Source: Brachypodius melanocephalos (lineage: Eukaryota; Chordata; Aves; Passeriformes; Pycnonotidae). Taken from it: a DNA stretch of 64,000 nt. The stretch lies in contig VZSR01003816.1 of assembly GCA_013398615.1 (NCBI GenBank), forward strand, positions 13,103,029 through 13,167,028. Reading direction: 5' to 3'. Numbering within the stretch: position 1 is the first letter of the stretch; each line of letters begins with the position of its first letter. A model generated the notes under the pieces. That model was not told the origin of the DNA and made no database searches. It saw only the letters and a program-made list of their open reading frames with translations. This document shows, in pieces, positions 1 to 11,300 of the stretch. Both the position numbers and the translations under genes were made by a program.

Positions 1-173
1 GGTGCATTGAGGGGCGAAATTCCTCGGGTTTCATTTCCATCAGCTAACCTATCGCTATCGTGCGTCCTGGGCTGGGGATGTGGATGGGGCTTGAGCTGGG
101 CACGCTCTGCCCTGTCACCCTCCGAGGGGCCGGGACAGGACGAGGCTTGGCCGGGGTCTGTCCATCCATCCAC

Positions 174-191
174 TCTGTGTGTGTGTGTGTG
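174..191 (+). repeat. (TG)n microsatellite
   Basis: Short TG repeat, about nine units, in GC-rich upstream DNA. Confidence 0.8.
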
Positions 192-264
192 CGCACGCCG
201 GGGCTGCTGTCACCCTTTTGTGAGCGAAATGGCTGTTTGGTAGCAGCGAGCGAGGGCTCCTTGC

Positions 265-335
265 CAAGCTGCTTAATTAAGACTGAGCATATGCAGATTC
301 GCCTTGTTTTCAGCTAATGACAGCTGCAAACAGTT
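265..335. promoter_or_regulatory. CNE-like block with homeodomain and TALE/E-box words
   Basis: An AT-richer island in GC-rich DNA with TTAATTAA (273-280), CATATGCAGAT (an E-box next to a POU-like word) and TAATGACAGCTG (315-326), which joins a homeodomain core, a TGACAG TALE site and a CAGCTG E-box. Word content suggests a developmental enhancer. Conservation cannot be tested here. Confidence 0.35.
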
Positions 336-3004
336 ACTTGTCGGGCTCGCCGGCGCTGGCTTGGTGACACGAGGCCAGCGACGACGGAGCGATGGGGCCA
401 GGCACGGCGGCACCGTGGGTCAGGGCTGGGAGGCAGCGGTCTCCTGGAGCTGCTCAGCCCGGTGCTCCCCAGGGACCCAGGTCAGCCCGGCCTCGGCATC
501 CTTGGCACCACCCCCAGCTCCTTCAGCTGGGACCGCCAGAGAGGGGATGTTTTGCTTTGTTTTGCTTTGTTTTGCCTTGTTTTGTTTTGAGCGTTGTCAG
601 CAGCGCAGACATCCCGTGATGTTTCACAGGAAAACAGATAAAGATGTGTGCAAACGTAGGTGACATTTGTGGTTCCCCAGCGGCCTTCAGCAATGCTCTG
701 CCAGCTGAGAACCCAAGCAGAGAGTTGGGAACTCCCTGCCCGAAGCCGTGCCCCGAGGGCAGCTGGCAACTCTCCAGAATCCCGGGCTTTCTGAGGATGC
801 TCTCAAAAAGAGAGCAATCAATGTTTTCATTGGGTTTATCATTACTGTGATTGTGCTGATGGAAGGAGAGCCTTGGGGAGGCCTGAGCTGGTGAAACGCT
901 CTGTGCTGCAGAGGAGGACACTCCACGTTGTTTTAAGGATGCAGGGAAATGAGGACATGGGGGAAAAGTCACCCTGCAGATATAATTAAGTCCTGTTTGA
1001 CACACATCCTGCTGGTGAGCCATGCCTCGGGGCTGGGATGCTCTCGTGTGTCCCCTGAACCCACAGCCCAGCAGGAGTGGATGTGCTCAGGTCAGGAATC
1101 AGAGGATTTGGGGCTGTTTGGCCAAGTCCTGTACATCTATTCCAGCTGTTTCTAACCCAGGGCACGGGGCAGGGATGGGGACAAGGGCCACTCTGCTCTG
1201 CCCCATGGGTGTGGGGTATCCCAAAAGCTGGGAGCCAGGGCTGGGCTGCAGCCCTGGCCCTGTTTGTTGGTATCTGTCCTTGACCCTGAGGACCAGGAGC
1301 AAACTGCTCCAGAAAGATGAGCTGGGCTGACACCAGCAACCCAAGGTGGGGAGGATGCAGAGGCACTCCCATCCCATCCCACCACTGTCTGCTGGTTACT
1401 GGCCACATCCCCAGCCCACCAAGAACTCCAGCCCTGAAATGAGCTTGAGTTCTGCTCATGAGGAGCTAAATGCTCATTCTCTTCTGAGAATATTTTGGAG
1501 TATTCCTGATTTTAATTGGGTTTATTTAATTATTATTTACTTTGACTGAATAAACTGTTGTGTTTAAATAACACTGCTTTTGCCAAAATGCTGTCAGGGA
1601 GAAGCTGCTTTCCCTTTAGGAGCCCTCAAACGTGGGCTGCCTTCCAAGCCCCCCACCCAGCAGCGTGTGCAGCATCCTCCTGCCCTGGCCAGGAGCACAC
1701 TCTGTGCTGAAGGATGGCCCTCTGGCCATGGGGAGGGGCACAGGAGCTGTAGGGGTGTTTCCAAAAACACCTCCAGCATCACTTGTGGGGTCTGGTAGGG
1801 CTGAAGGGCTCGGCTGTGACTGTCCTGCAGCCAGGCAGAACCCAGCTCCTTGACAAGTTTGTGAGGCAGAGGGAGAACAGATCCAAAGAGCATCTGAATC
1901 ACGGGCAGGATGAACAGCTGAGCTTGGAAAACTGGGGAGAAAAGAGAGCTGAACTCAGGGGTGGAAGCAGGTGGTGAATATTGACAGCACCAGCCAACAG
2001 TGGTGAAGCCTCAGTCCAAATCCACCTGTGGGGTTGGTTCTTGTCCATTTATTTTCTTTTGTTTCTATTTTTTAAATCACAGTTACATCCCATAGAGACA
2101 GTTTCGGAGAGCTAGGGGCGTTCAGCCTGTGGCACTGTGTCAGGAGATGGAACAGCCTTTCTTTGGAAGCTCAGGGCTCTCCCCCTGTCCAGAAGGGTTT
2201 GAGGTCCCACCAGGACAGGGACACCCTTAGGACACGTGGGGGTGGCCTGTGCACCAGCAGCAACTTTTCCATCACTTTGTTTCCTTATTTGGTGTTTCTT
2301 TAATAATTAGTAGCAGATTTTGTACTTACGTTTGCAATTATCTGGATGCCTCTGGGACATGTTCTGCTGGATAATTGAATCTCCTGGTCTGTGACTGCAG
2401 GGATGGCTGGGGAGAGCACGCTGGAGCCCAGGAATGCTCTGCTGCCTGTTGGTGTCATGTTAAGACAAATTGAGCTTCTTCATTTTAAAAAACTACTGGA
2501 AACAAAGCATTCTGCTTTGCTGTCCTCAGCACAAGCTTTGCAGGAGCCTGGACTAGAGAGGAAAATGCATGATTATCAGTAATTAACTGGATAAATATTT
2601 TGATTAAATACAGTGGATGCTCCACGTGCCCAGCTCCAGTGACTGCACTGGGGGGATGTGGGGCAGTGGGAATGGAGGTCCTGGACAGACAGATGGATGC
2701 TGTGGGCAGCCTTTGCTGGGCAGGCAGGAGAGGGGCCCGTGCTTGGCACCAGAGGGTGCCACCAGGACCCGGCTCTGTGCAGGGCTTGTCCCTGTCCCTC
2801 CAGAGGGATCTCGACATGTCACCTCTTCTGTCACAGCACGTGACATTGGCTGGTAAAGTGTCAAGCAAGGGAGAAGGATCCTCCACGTCAGAGCTGCTCT
2901 CCAGGGTAAGTGCAAAAACTGCTTGGCTTCTAAACCTTTCTAATTTAGGGATATTCAGTGAAATCCACTCCATTAGCATTGCTAATGCTTGTAGGGCCTG
3001 GCAG
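336..3004. other. Gene-free GC-rich stretch
   Basis: Many short open frames on both strands reflect GC content only. AT-rich patches at 1497-1572 and 2285-2345 carry TAATTA-type words and may be regulatory. An AATAAA at about 1550 has no upstream gene. Confidence 0.6.
545..590 (+). repeat. TTTTGCTTTG simple repeat
   Basis: GTTTTGCTTT units repeat about four times with minor drift. Confidence 0.8.
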
Positions 3005-3140
3005 GGGATCAGAGAATCACAAACTGCTTGGGGTTGGAAGAAACCTCACAGACCACCCAGATCCACTCCCCTGCCATTGGCAGGGACACCTTCTAGTAGA
3101 ACAGGTTGCTCCAAGCCTCATCCAACCTGGCCTTGGACAC
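3005..3140 (-). mobile_element. CR1 LINE 3' fragment, antisense
   Basis: AGAGAATCACAAACTGCTTG, GGGTTGGAAGAAACCTCACA, CCATTGGCAGGGACACCTTC and CCAACCTGGCCTTGGACACC follow the reverse complement of bird CR1 3' ends. It is truncated, old and non-coding. The right boundary is soft; similarity fades after about 3140. Confidence 0.85.
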
Positions 3141-5344
3141 CAGGGCAAGGGGCTCCCCTCTGAGCCCCCTCAGCTCTGCAGGCTGCAGGGCAAGGAGAGA
3201 CCCACCAACTGCACATGTCCTGTGTTTCCATGTAGGTAATGGAAGAATTGGCAAATCATGCCCAGGAAAATATAACCAGGGATCTTGGGAGCAGAGAGGA
3301 ACAGGTAAGAGGTGCTTGGAGCCTGATTTTAAAGGTGGTCTTGGTCCCATACAAGGCAGCCAGGGTGGCACAAGAAAAGGAACAATTGCAGTTTCAGGTC
3401 CGGGTCCAGGTCTGTCAGGAACTCAGGGCCTGGGATCACTCCCAAAAGGTGTGTGACCCCACTGTGGGGTCAACAGTGCCAACTCCACTCCCTGCACAGC
3501 CTCCACTGTGCACCCCCTGCTCCCAGCACCAGAGGAATTCAATCCTGCCCTTTTTGGGCTGCCAGCTCCAAGCAGCCACCCACACTGAGCTCAGTGGGGG
3601 CAGCATGAAGGACAGCGTGGCAGCGACTTGGCTGTCATTTGGGACTTGCTTTCCTGCCCTTGTGCTTCAGTCATGGAGGGCAGAGTCTTCATAGCGTGCT
3701 GGGGGAAGAGAGGGAAAGGAACACCTCCTTCCCACCATGGAGCCACGCCAGCCCTGCCCACCAGACCTGCTCTGTCCTTCCCAGCTGGGAGCTCTCTGTG
3801 CACTAGAGGTGGCAGAGAGGACTTGGGGACAGGAGCAGCCCAGTCTTGAAGGGAATGAGCTGCTCTCTGTGCCCATGTGCTTTGGCAGGTGTGTGACCCC
3901 GTTTGGGGGAACAGAGGTGACCTGGGGTGTGGGGCAGCAGCTGTGACCCCCAATCCTTGGGGCTGGGCACTCAGCCAGGCTGGCACCACAGAGCCAGCCC
4001 ACGGGCACCCAGAGCTGCAGGTTGCCTGATCCCGGTGGTTTTCCACCCCTTTTGCTCCCCAGAGCAGGATGTTGCCTTTCTGAGGCTCCCCAGAGCAGGA
4101 TGTTGCTGGCACTGACCCCTCCTTCCCCCTGGCTGTGCCGGTGCCTCGCACCAGAGCCCCAGTGATGCCGCAGGAGCCTCGAGTGCTTGCTGGCAGCAGC
4201 ACCTCCCGGATTAACCCAGGGCCCCCCCAAAGGGCTGAGGCACCAGCACTGGCACCCTGCACTGCCACCCCTGCCCTACCGAGCCCTGTGCCTGTGCTGC
4301 CGGTGCCCGGAGCTGCCCCGTGCGGGACCCCTGCCCCCCGCCTGGAGCACGGTATGAAAATGGGGTTGTCCCTCTCTGTTCCCCTTTTCCCTGGCGTGTG
4401 TTCCGGGGCTGTTCCCTCCCCGCAGTCCCCGGGAGCTGCAGCCAGCCTCTCTCGTGTGCCGGGAATGCCGATGAAGGCGCGGCTCAGGGCGCGCACTGCA
4501 GTGCATCCAGCGGAATGCAGAGCAGCCCGTGGGTGCGGGGATCCAGGCAGCTCTGCTGGAGCTGTCGGCCAATTAGTTAAACTAATTGTGAGTGAGGAGG
4601 GCTGGCGGGTACCCACAGCTCCAGGGAGGCACCTCGACCCTGTCCACAGAGCTGGAGTTCCTGATGCTGCTGCACTGCTGGGTTTCCAGAGGGAAGATTT
4701 TCCCGTTTATTTCCCTGATCTGTGTGCAGGCAGAACTGGTGTGGAATCACCGCCTCTGGATGCCCGGTGGGGCTGTGGCTGGTTTGTAACCCTGCCCTTG
4801 TACCGAATCTCCCATCCCTGTGCCCTGCCTGCCTGCACTTGGGATGTGGTGACAATGCTGTTGTCAACAGCGTGAGCAGCCCCTGCTGTCCCACCGAGGG
4901 AAGCTCGCTCAGGTGGGGAGGGGGCAGATATTTGTTTGTGGAATCGCAGAAATGTGCATGCCTTCCTATTTTCTGCTTGAAATTAAGAACAATTCAAACA
5001 ATGCAAAATTCTGCTCTTGATGCGGCAGGAAGGAGCGTTTGGAAGTATCCTTTGCTGTTTCTGGCTGGGAAAACAAGACATTATAAAATATAAGTGTGTG
5101 CATGTAGGTCTATGAGGGTTGCATAGGAGAAGCAGGGTGGGGGGCAGCCCGGTGCCTTGTCCAGCCGTGGGGATGGGCGGGTGCTCAGTGAGCCCCACGT
5201 CCCTCCCGATCGGCTGTGACAGATTCCAGCTTGATTGAGGCACAAACACCACCCCTCAACAGCAGCGTGGATTTGCTTATTAACAAAGGATGAATTCAAC
5301 TGGCGCTGGCGCCGCTCCAAGCGCGGGAGCTGCTGAGGAGCGTG
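3141..5344. other. Gene-free GC-rich stretch
   Basis: No supported gene. The longest open frame (minus strand, 3591-4616) is low-complexity Gly/Ala/Pro/Ser without domains. A small duplication lies at 4054-4106. Confidence 0.6.
4054..4106 (+). repeat. 22-base direct repeat, 31 bases apart
   Basis: GCTCCCCAGAGCAGGATGTT followed by GC occurs at 4054-4075 and again at 4085-4106. A small local duplication in GC-rich DNA. Confidence 0.85.
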
Positions 5345-5530
5345 GAGGGTGTATTAAATATTCATCAAAATCTTGGCACTTCACTCGTATCTCTTGCTCT
5401 CCTGCCCCCTCCCCTCGAAATCATTTGGTCCTAAAGGCTAGAAGCCTACTTCGAAAATTAATTATTTCATTAACGCCTTTATAAATTAGGTTTTTACAAC
5501 TAAGTCTTTTAGGGTCGATGCAAAACGGGT
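5345..5530. promoter_or_regulatory. CNE-like AT-rich block
   Basis: A sharply bounded AT-rich segment with ATTAAATATTCATC, AAAATTAATTATTTCATTAA and TATAAATTAGG words, flanked on both sides by GC-rich DNA. It has no repeat or coding signature. The pattern fits a conserved non-coding element. Confidence 0.35.
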
Positions 5531-5641
5531 CGTGGTGGTGGCACTTCATCAGGTTTGCTCCTCACGTGAGCCCTGACCCCAGCACGTGATGGTGCCACCG
5601 ATGCTCGCGGCAGCATGTGACCCTAAATGCTACGTGAGCTC

Positions 5642-5681
5642 AAAAAAAAAAAAAAAAGAAAGAAAGAAAAAAAGAAAAAAG
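5642..5681 (+). repeat. A-rich / AAAG tract
   Basis: A run of about 16 A followed by GAAA-type units. Could be the decayed tail of a retroposed sequence, but no body is recognised upstream. Confidence 0.8.
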
Positions 5682-6110
5682 TAAATACAAAAATATCAGC
5701 AGGTTCGTCTCCTGCCTTCACCTGCCCGGCGTGGCGGAGCCGTGCCTGCTCCGTGCCGCTGCCAAGCCCTGCCCTCGGCGCCGGCAGCGCGGCTCCCCAT
5801 TCGGTGAGTGAGCAGATCCTTCCAGCAATTAATCGGCGCTGCCTCGTGCCTCATTAGCATGCGGGGCACGCCTGGGCTGCGCCACCCGCGGCCTCGCACC
5901 GCGGCACTGAGCGCGGGGGTCAGGCGTGAGGGCGGGGGGGGTGCTCCGGCCAACGTCCGAGTGTCCGAGTGTCCGTCCTCCCCGTGTCCTGCTGCTCCTC
6001 GGGGCGGGGGTCAATGCGTGCTGCCGGCTTTGCTGCCTGCGTGCCAGGGTTTAACCCGTGCCTGGCTGGGTTTGGGGGCTGGTTCCTCCTCCTCTGCATC
6101 CGAGGGCGCT

Positions 6111-6210
6111 TGGTGCCGGGTGCTCAGCGATGGTGCCGGGTGCTCAGCGATGGTGCCGGGTGCTCAGCGATGGTGCTGGGTGCTCAGCGATGGTGCCGGG
6201 TGCTCAGCGA
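6111..6210 (+). repeat. 20-base minisatellite, five copies
   Basis: TGGTGCCGGGTGCTCAGCGA is repeated five times head to tail. Copies 1-3 and 5 are identical and copy 4 has one C-to-T change. Such near-identity points to recent expansion or active homogenisation. It is not part of a supported gene. Confidence 0.95.
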
Positions 6211-6617
6211 TGGTCGCCAGTCAGGAGACAGCAGCTCTCTGACAATGCAGATTTTATTTTAGTGCTCCCCCGATGCCTTGTCTCTCCCCAGTGATGTCCC
6301 CAGTGATGCCCTGCTGATGTCCCCGCTGGAGTGGGGCCACCCACTCCATCCCAGGGGCTGCTATGGGGGAACCGGGGCTGAATCCGTAACGCCGGGAGCG
6401 TTCCCGGTGCCGGGAAGGGCCGGAGGAGCCGCTGCCCGCCGCCCAGCATTAGGATGCAGGTCCATCATCGCCATCTCCCTGGAGACCATGGGAGCAGAGA
6501 GCAGGGAATGGTGTCTGGCTAGCAGCCGTGCCGGGACAGGGCAGCTGCGTGCCCGGCTGGGAGTGAATCCCTGCCCTGTGCCGGCCCGCCCTTTGTTCCT
6601 CGTGGTCAGGGCAGGGA

Positions 6618-6680
6618 CGGGACAGCGAGGGACAGGGACGGGGCAGCGGGGGACAGGGACGGGGCAGCGGGGGACAGCGC
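6618..6680 (+). repeat. 21-base minisatellite, three copies
   Basis: CGGGGCAGCGGGGGACAGGG plus A forms a unit repeated about three times; the first copy has two changes and the last is partial. It is strongly G-rich on the plus strand, so quadruplex formation is possible. Confidence 0.85.
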
Positions 6681-7299
6681 CGGGCACGGCGGGCAGGGCT
6701 GGCCCCGCCATCGCTCGCACCCGCCGCAGGCCGAACCGCCAGCAGCAATTTCGTATTTTCTGTCCTTGAACTAATTATTCACAAAGCTCCTTGGGGCTGA
6801 CACCGATAGGAGGTGCCGTTCCCGTGCGATGCTGTCGCGGCTGTGATCCCGTATTTAATTCTCGGGGCATCTCTGGGCCGCTGCGAGCCCTTTGTGCTGC
6901 TGAAGGGAGCCGTATGTTGCAGAGGCATCTCTGAGCATCTTGCTGGAATAGCAGAGAAAGGGATTTCTGGGCGCTGCTGGATGCGGCTGCCAATCACCCG
7001 GGGTCCCGGCCGGACCCTGGAATGCGCGGCGGCTTCGGCAAACACGGGCTCGTGTTTGGAGCCGGGATTTGCCATCTGCGGGAATGAGCTCCATAGGCTT
7101 TTAATTGGCACCGGCGTCCGCCCTGCCCTGCTCTTACGTTTGCTGCGGCTCCCAAGCCCGGCTCCCGTTTAATTCCATCGGAGGGGCCGCGGTGGCGCTG
7201 CTGGAGGATGATTTCTCCCTGCTGCTCGCACAGATTATCTCTGCCTGCAGGCGGCTGTCCCCGAGCACACCAACCAGCACCAGTCCCGGTTCGCTCCTC

Positions 7300-7425
7300 C
7301 GCTCTGCCGCAGCATATGCTCACATTCTGGATTTTTGTTGGGTTTAATTGGCTCTGTAATAGTTTCATGGCAGAAATTGTGCTCCCATCAAAACCTGCTC
7401 CTGTGAATGTAGAAGTGAGATAAGG
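7300..7425. promoter_or_regulatory. CNE-like block
   Basis: Contains CAGCATATGCTCACATTC, GGGTTTAATTGGCTCTGTAA and TAGTTTCATGGCAGAAATTG. Low CpG and AT-rich among GC-rich neighbours. Homeodomain-type TAATTG is present. Function inferred only from composition. Confidence 0.3.
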
Positions 7426-7796
7426 ATGAGGGAAAGGGTGTGGTGGAAACCCCAGTGCCAGCTCGGCATCGCCCACATGCTGTGCAGCCCCCGTGTCACA
7501 CACCCAGCCCATGGGGGCTCACCTGTGCCTGGGCACATCTCCTGGCAGGTGCCAGGACATCGATGTTATGTCTCAGGGGTCAGGGCCACTCCTGGGTGCA
7601 AATCTCCAGCTGTGCACCAGCTGTGCTGGCTGAGGGACAGCCAAAGCCCACGGCAGCAGCTCCTCAAGTGATAGAGCTGGGGCACCTGCTCCCCCCTCAA
7701 CAGCCAGGGGACAGCTGGGTCCGACCCCCTCTCCAGGCATCTCCAGCCACTCCACCGGGTCTCTGGGATCCTCAGCACACGAAGCAGAGCTCTCCC

Positions 7797-7945
7797 TTTT
7801 GATTTAATAAGTATCTGGAAATGTCATAAAAGACGTGATAATAAAATATCAGATGCAGGAAAATGAGTAGCCGAAGGCATTGAAAAAAGAGACGAGAGTA
7901 AACGCAGTAGATTAAGACACTAATTCCCATTCCTTGTGTGTTCTC
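7797..7945. promoter_or_regulatory. CNE-like block
   Basis: AT-rich run with TTTTGATTTAATAAGTATC, AAAGACGTGATAATAAAATA and GTAGATTAAGACACTAATTC. No coding or transposon signature. Confidence 0.3.
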
Positions 7946-10339
7946 CATCTTTCCTGTGTCCTGACAGACAGAAGTTAAATGCCCCCACTTCCCGGGAAGC
8001 ACTCTCCGCCTCTCCCTGCTGGATTGTCACCACGGGGTGCCCACAGCCCTAACAGCCAATTTGTCCTCCACATTCCGTTCCTCATCACTTCCAGAGGAGA
8101 GGCTGGGCTGGCTCATCCCCGCTCCCACCGTCAGCACTCGCTCTTAAAAGGCAGGTCAGGCTCCAATGGTAATGGCTAAATTTGATTTTTACTGCTCTAA
8201 GGTATCTCTGCAAAATAAAGACCCAATTGGTGCCTTTGCTCAGACCATGCAACAAAGCAACAGGAGCAAAAACAGAACCAGAAGGGAAAATAGTCTGGGG
8301 GATTTTGGAGAATCCAGCAGGTCCTGCTGTAACTCTGTCACAGTGAGAGCTGGGTGTGGGGGTTTTCTTCCAAATGCAGCTTTGGAGCAAATCAACCGCC
8401 AGTGAATTCCCGAGCCCAACACAGCGCTGTGAGGGCAGGGGCGGGCTCAGCAGCCAGGTGATGGATGTGTTAATGTTTTAACAGGCCAACCACCTCATAA
8501 ATAATTTGCTGGGTTCTGGAAAAGCTGACCTGGTCACAATGGCAATAAAAAGCTGTCCCCCGAGCTCTGCTCCAGGGGTCCAAAATCCTCCCACGGAAAG
8601 GCTTAAGTGGCTTTTAACAATATCTATTTTATGTTGTCAGAGCCCAGTGCTGCTCTGGTGCTGCTGTCTGTGCAAACACCAGTGCTCAGCTCCAGGGATA
8701 TTGCAGTTAAAACCCCCAGAAATTGTCACTGAGTGTGCTGGGCACAGCTCTGTGTTTGCTCAGCTGGGTGGGGAGGGATGGGAGCTCAGCAGTGCCCAGC
8801 CCAGGGGAGCAGCAGAGGGTGGTCAGCCTGGGGGGCTCCACAGGAACCCACAGGGATGGGTCCACAGCCACCAGCAGCCCTTCCAGGCAGCAGGAGCAGA
8901 TTGAGCCCAGCCTGCAGTCAGGAGATTCATCTGTGTACTGGGTATTCTGCTTCTGTACTGAGTGTTCCCCCTGTGTACTGAGTGTTCCTCCTCTGTACTG
9001 AGTGTTCCTCTTGTGGACTAGCTGTTCTGCTCAGATTTTGGGTGCCCCTGGGGCATTTGGGGTGTTCCTGTCGTTTACCAGGTATTCATTCCTCTTCTAT
9101 ACTGGGTATTCCTCTCCTGTTCTACACATCCTCATCCCGTGCTGGCACTGGGAGCAGTGTTACTCAGTGCAGGGCAGGGCTGCTGCTGCGTTTTTTGGTG
9201 CCCAAGCCTTGCCATGGTGTGTCAGGCTGGTCATGGCATCTGCAGCTCTACTCACAGCCTCATGTGATGTTTTTAGATTTCTCTGTGCTGCTCGTTGGTC
9301 AGTTCCCAGATTTTTCCTGGGTTGCAGCAGGCTGGTGAGCTCTGAACATGTGGAGCTGAGGCATTTGTCCCAACAACCTCTTTGCTGTAGGATGGGCCAG
9401 TGTGGCTCTGTTTCTGTAGCTGCAAATAAGGGAGATTCCAAACACTGGAGTCGTTTGTCAGGCAAAATAGACAGCAAACATCTTCAGCATGGCACCTCCA
9501 GCACAAGGATGGAACTAAAGGGGAAAAAATGAAGAAACAGTTTTGGAGGGCAGATCAGCATGAGCAGCCCCATGCCCTGCTCCAGCAGCACCGGGACAGC
9601 CTGGAATGCCCAGTCTCATCCCTGGCTCCAGCTGTTCCTGCACTCCCATGGGAAGATACAGCTGAGGAGGAGGAGGAGGACGAGGGCAGCAGTGCCCACC
9701 TTGGCAAAGGCTCTGGTGCCCAAAAGGGGCCCAGGTGGAGACAGGTGTTGACAGTGGCTTTGTGTGTTCAGTTTGCTCTGTCTGGGCTGTGATCTGCACC
9801 CACTCTCGTGCTGGTGGTGGTGACAGAGCAGTTCCCTCCCTGGAAATCCCAGCTGGGCAGTGACTGGCACCACGTCTTGCCCTCTGCCTCTCTGTGGGCA
9901 CTGCTGAGCCTGACCCGTGGCTGCTGGGGCTCCCCACCATGGCATCCCCTCTCCAAAGCACCTTCTCTCGGGAGCATCTCTTCTCCCCACCACCCCCTGC
10001 ACACTCAGCCTCGTCCCAGCCACCACAGACAAATGTGGCTGCAATAAGTAAATTTTGTATCCTTGCCCCTATTTTTGCAAATGAGTGTAACTGTCAACTG
10101 CGGAATAAATGACACCTAATTACTGTTGGGGGGAGTTCAGGCAGGAGGGCTTGGCTGGGAGGGGATCACAGGGAAGCTCCAGCACTGATGGAAAATGAAC
10201 AAGATGCTGGCTGTAAGGAACCATAATTATAGAGGACTGACACACTGTGAGCTGTTTATGGTAATGAAGTGGTGCATCAAATCAAATTAACCTTAGTTAT
10301 TTAACACAGAACGCACCGAGGACTTGGCTCAGTGGATGC
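7946..10339. other. Gene-free stretch
   Basis: Moderately GC-rich. Apart from the tandem repeat at 8930, AT-rich patches at 8155-8290 and 10030-10330 (with ACACCTAATTACTG and CAAATTAACCTTAGTTATTT) are the only structure noted. No coding gene supported. Confidence 0.55.
8930..9010 (+). repeat. Tandem repeat of about 22 bases, degenerate
   Basis: CTGTGTACTGAGTGTTCCTC-like units recur four to five times from 8930 and fade out. Related words (TATACTGGGTATTCCTCTCC) reappear near 9097-9120. Confidence 0.8.
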
Positions 10340-11300
10340 TAAATCCAAATCCGGAGCCGTTCCCAAGCCAAGGAAGCGGCTCCAGCGCTGCACGGGCGTC
10401 CTTTTGATTTAGGATTGGTTCGGGGAGCGGCCGCAGCGCCGGGACGGCGATGGCGAGGGCGAGCGCGGGCGGAGCGGCGGCACAGGCGGTGCGGACAGCC
10501 CGGGGAGCGGCGGAGCTGCCGAGGGGAGCGGCGGAGCTGCCGGGGGGCCCCGCCGCCGAGCCCCGCACCATGCGCCCCGCGGCTCCGCGCTCGCCTCCCG
10601 CTGGAGCGGAGCCCAGGCCAGGTCAGTATCCGGCCCCGGGACGAGGGGCACAGGCCGGGGGTTCTCTCCCCGGGATGTTCCCGTGGCGGGTGCGGCAGGC
10701 TCGCCGCCGGCCGCTGCCCAGCCTCGAGAGGAGGATGCGGGCGGTCTGCGCTCCCGCGCTGTTCCATCTCTCCCGCACGATTCCGTTTCTCCCGTACGGT
10801 TCCCTCTGTCCCGCATGGTTCCATCTCTCGCACGGTTCCCTCTGTCCCGCACGGTTCCGTTTCTCCCGCACGGTTCCATCTCTCCATCTCTCCATCATCT
10901 CTCCATCTCTCCATCTCTCCATCTCTCCTCTCTCCTCCCCACGAAGGCTGCGGCCCGCGCAGGAGGAGCGCTCCGGTCGGGATCCCCTCACGCTGACGGG
11001 TGAGTAACCTTTCAAATTAACCCAAACTGCGTTAAAGATTAATGAGCTTTCCGAGCAAGGGTCCGCTCTGTGCGCCGGGCTGCTGCAGCCTGCGCGTCCC
11101 TCGGTGCTGCGGGGAGGGATGGATGCTGCAGCCGGGGATGCCGTGAAGGGATGCGGGCACAGCTCAGCTGACCCCGGCGAGCCCAGAGGGCGTCGTGGCC
11201 AGGGGCAGGAGGCGAAGGCACCTCAGGCCAGCGGTTCTGTAAACAGGGTTAGAGGGCTGTTGGTGCCCGCGGTGTGGTTTCGGATAGCGGCAGGGGGGGT
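10340..11300 (+). promoter_or_regulatory. Isolated upstream CpG island with two good splice donors
   Basis: A CpG-dense block about 16 kb upstream of TNRC6A. It holds an inverted CCAAT box (ATTGG at 10414), an ATG in good context at 10450, a donor CAG|gtcagt at 10621/10622 and a donor ACGG|gtgagt at 10999/11000. This is the layout of a first exon and promoter on the plus strand. It could be an upstream alternative TNRC6A start, or a non-coding RNA. The open frame from 10450 is low-complexity Ala/Arg/Pro and resembles no family I know, so no CDS is called. Confidence 0.45.
10755..10935 (+). repeat. Minisatellite of about 19 bases turning into a CCATCTCT repeat
   Basis: TTCCATCTCTCCCGCACG-like units recur about seven times with changes at two or three positions (10761-10880). 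They are followed by a simple (CCATCTCT)n run to about 10930. The repeat lies between the two donor sites of the upstream CpG island. Confidence 0.85.

Larger units (their letters stand above)
5682..7299. other. Gene-free GC-rich stretch with minisatellites
   Basis: CpG-rich DNA with two minisatellites (6111, 6618). A short AT-rich patch at 6745-6785 (GCAATTTCGTATTTTCTGTC, ACTAATTATTC) resembles the other CNE-like blocks. No coding gene seen. Confidence 0.55.

Noticed and set aside
523..1023. 166-codon minus-strand frame
   Set aside because: No family resemblance, no coding bias, overlaps chance frames on the plus strand.
3591..4616. 341-codon open frame on the minus strand
   Set aside because: Low-complexity Gly/Ala/Pro/Ser/Arg content, no domain, no splice context, and overlapping long frames on the other strand. 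It is what GC-rich DNA yields by chance.
10339..10914. 191-codon and overlapping frames in the upstream CpG island, both strands
   Set aside because: The reading reflects the minisatellite and GC-rich repeats. No conserved family; the block is more likely a promoter or untranslated exon.
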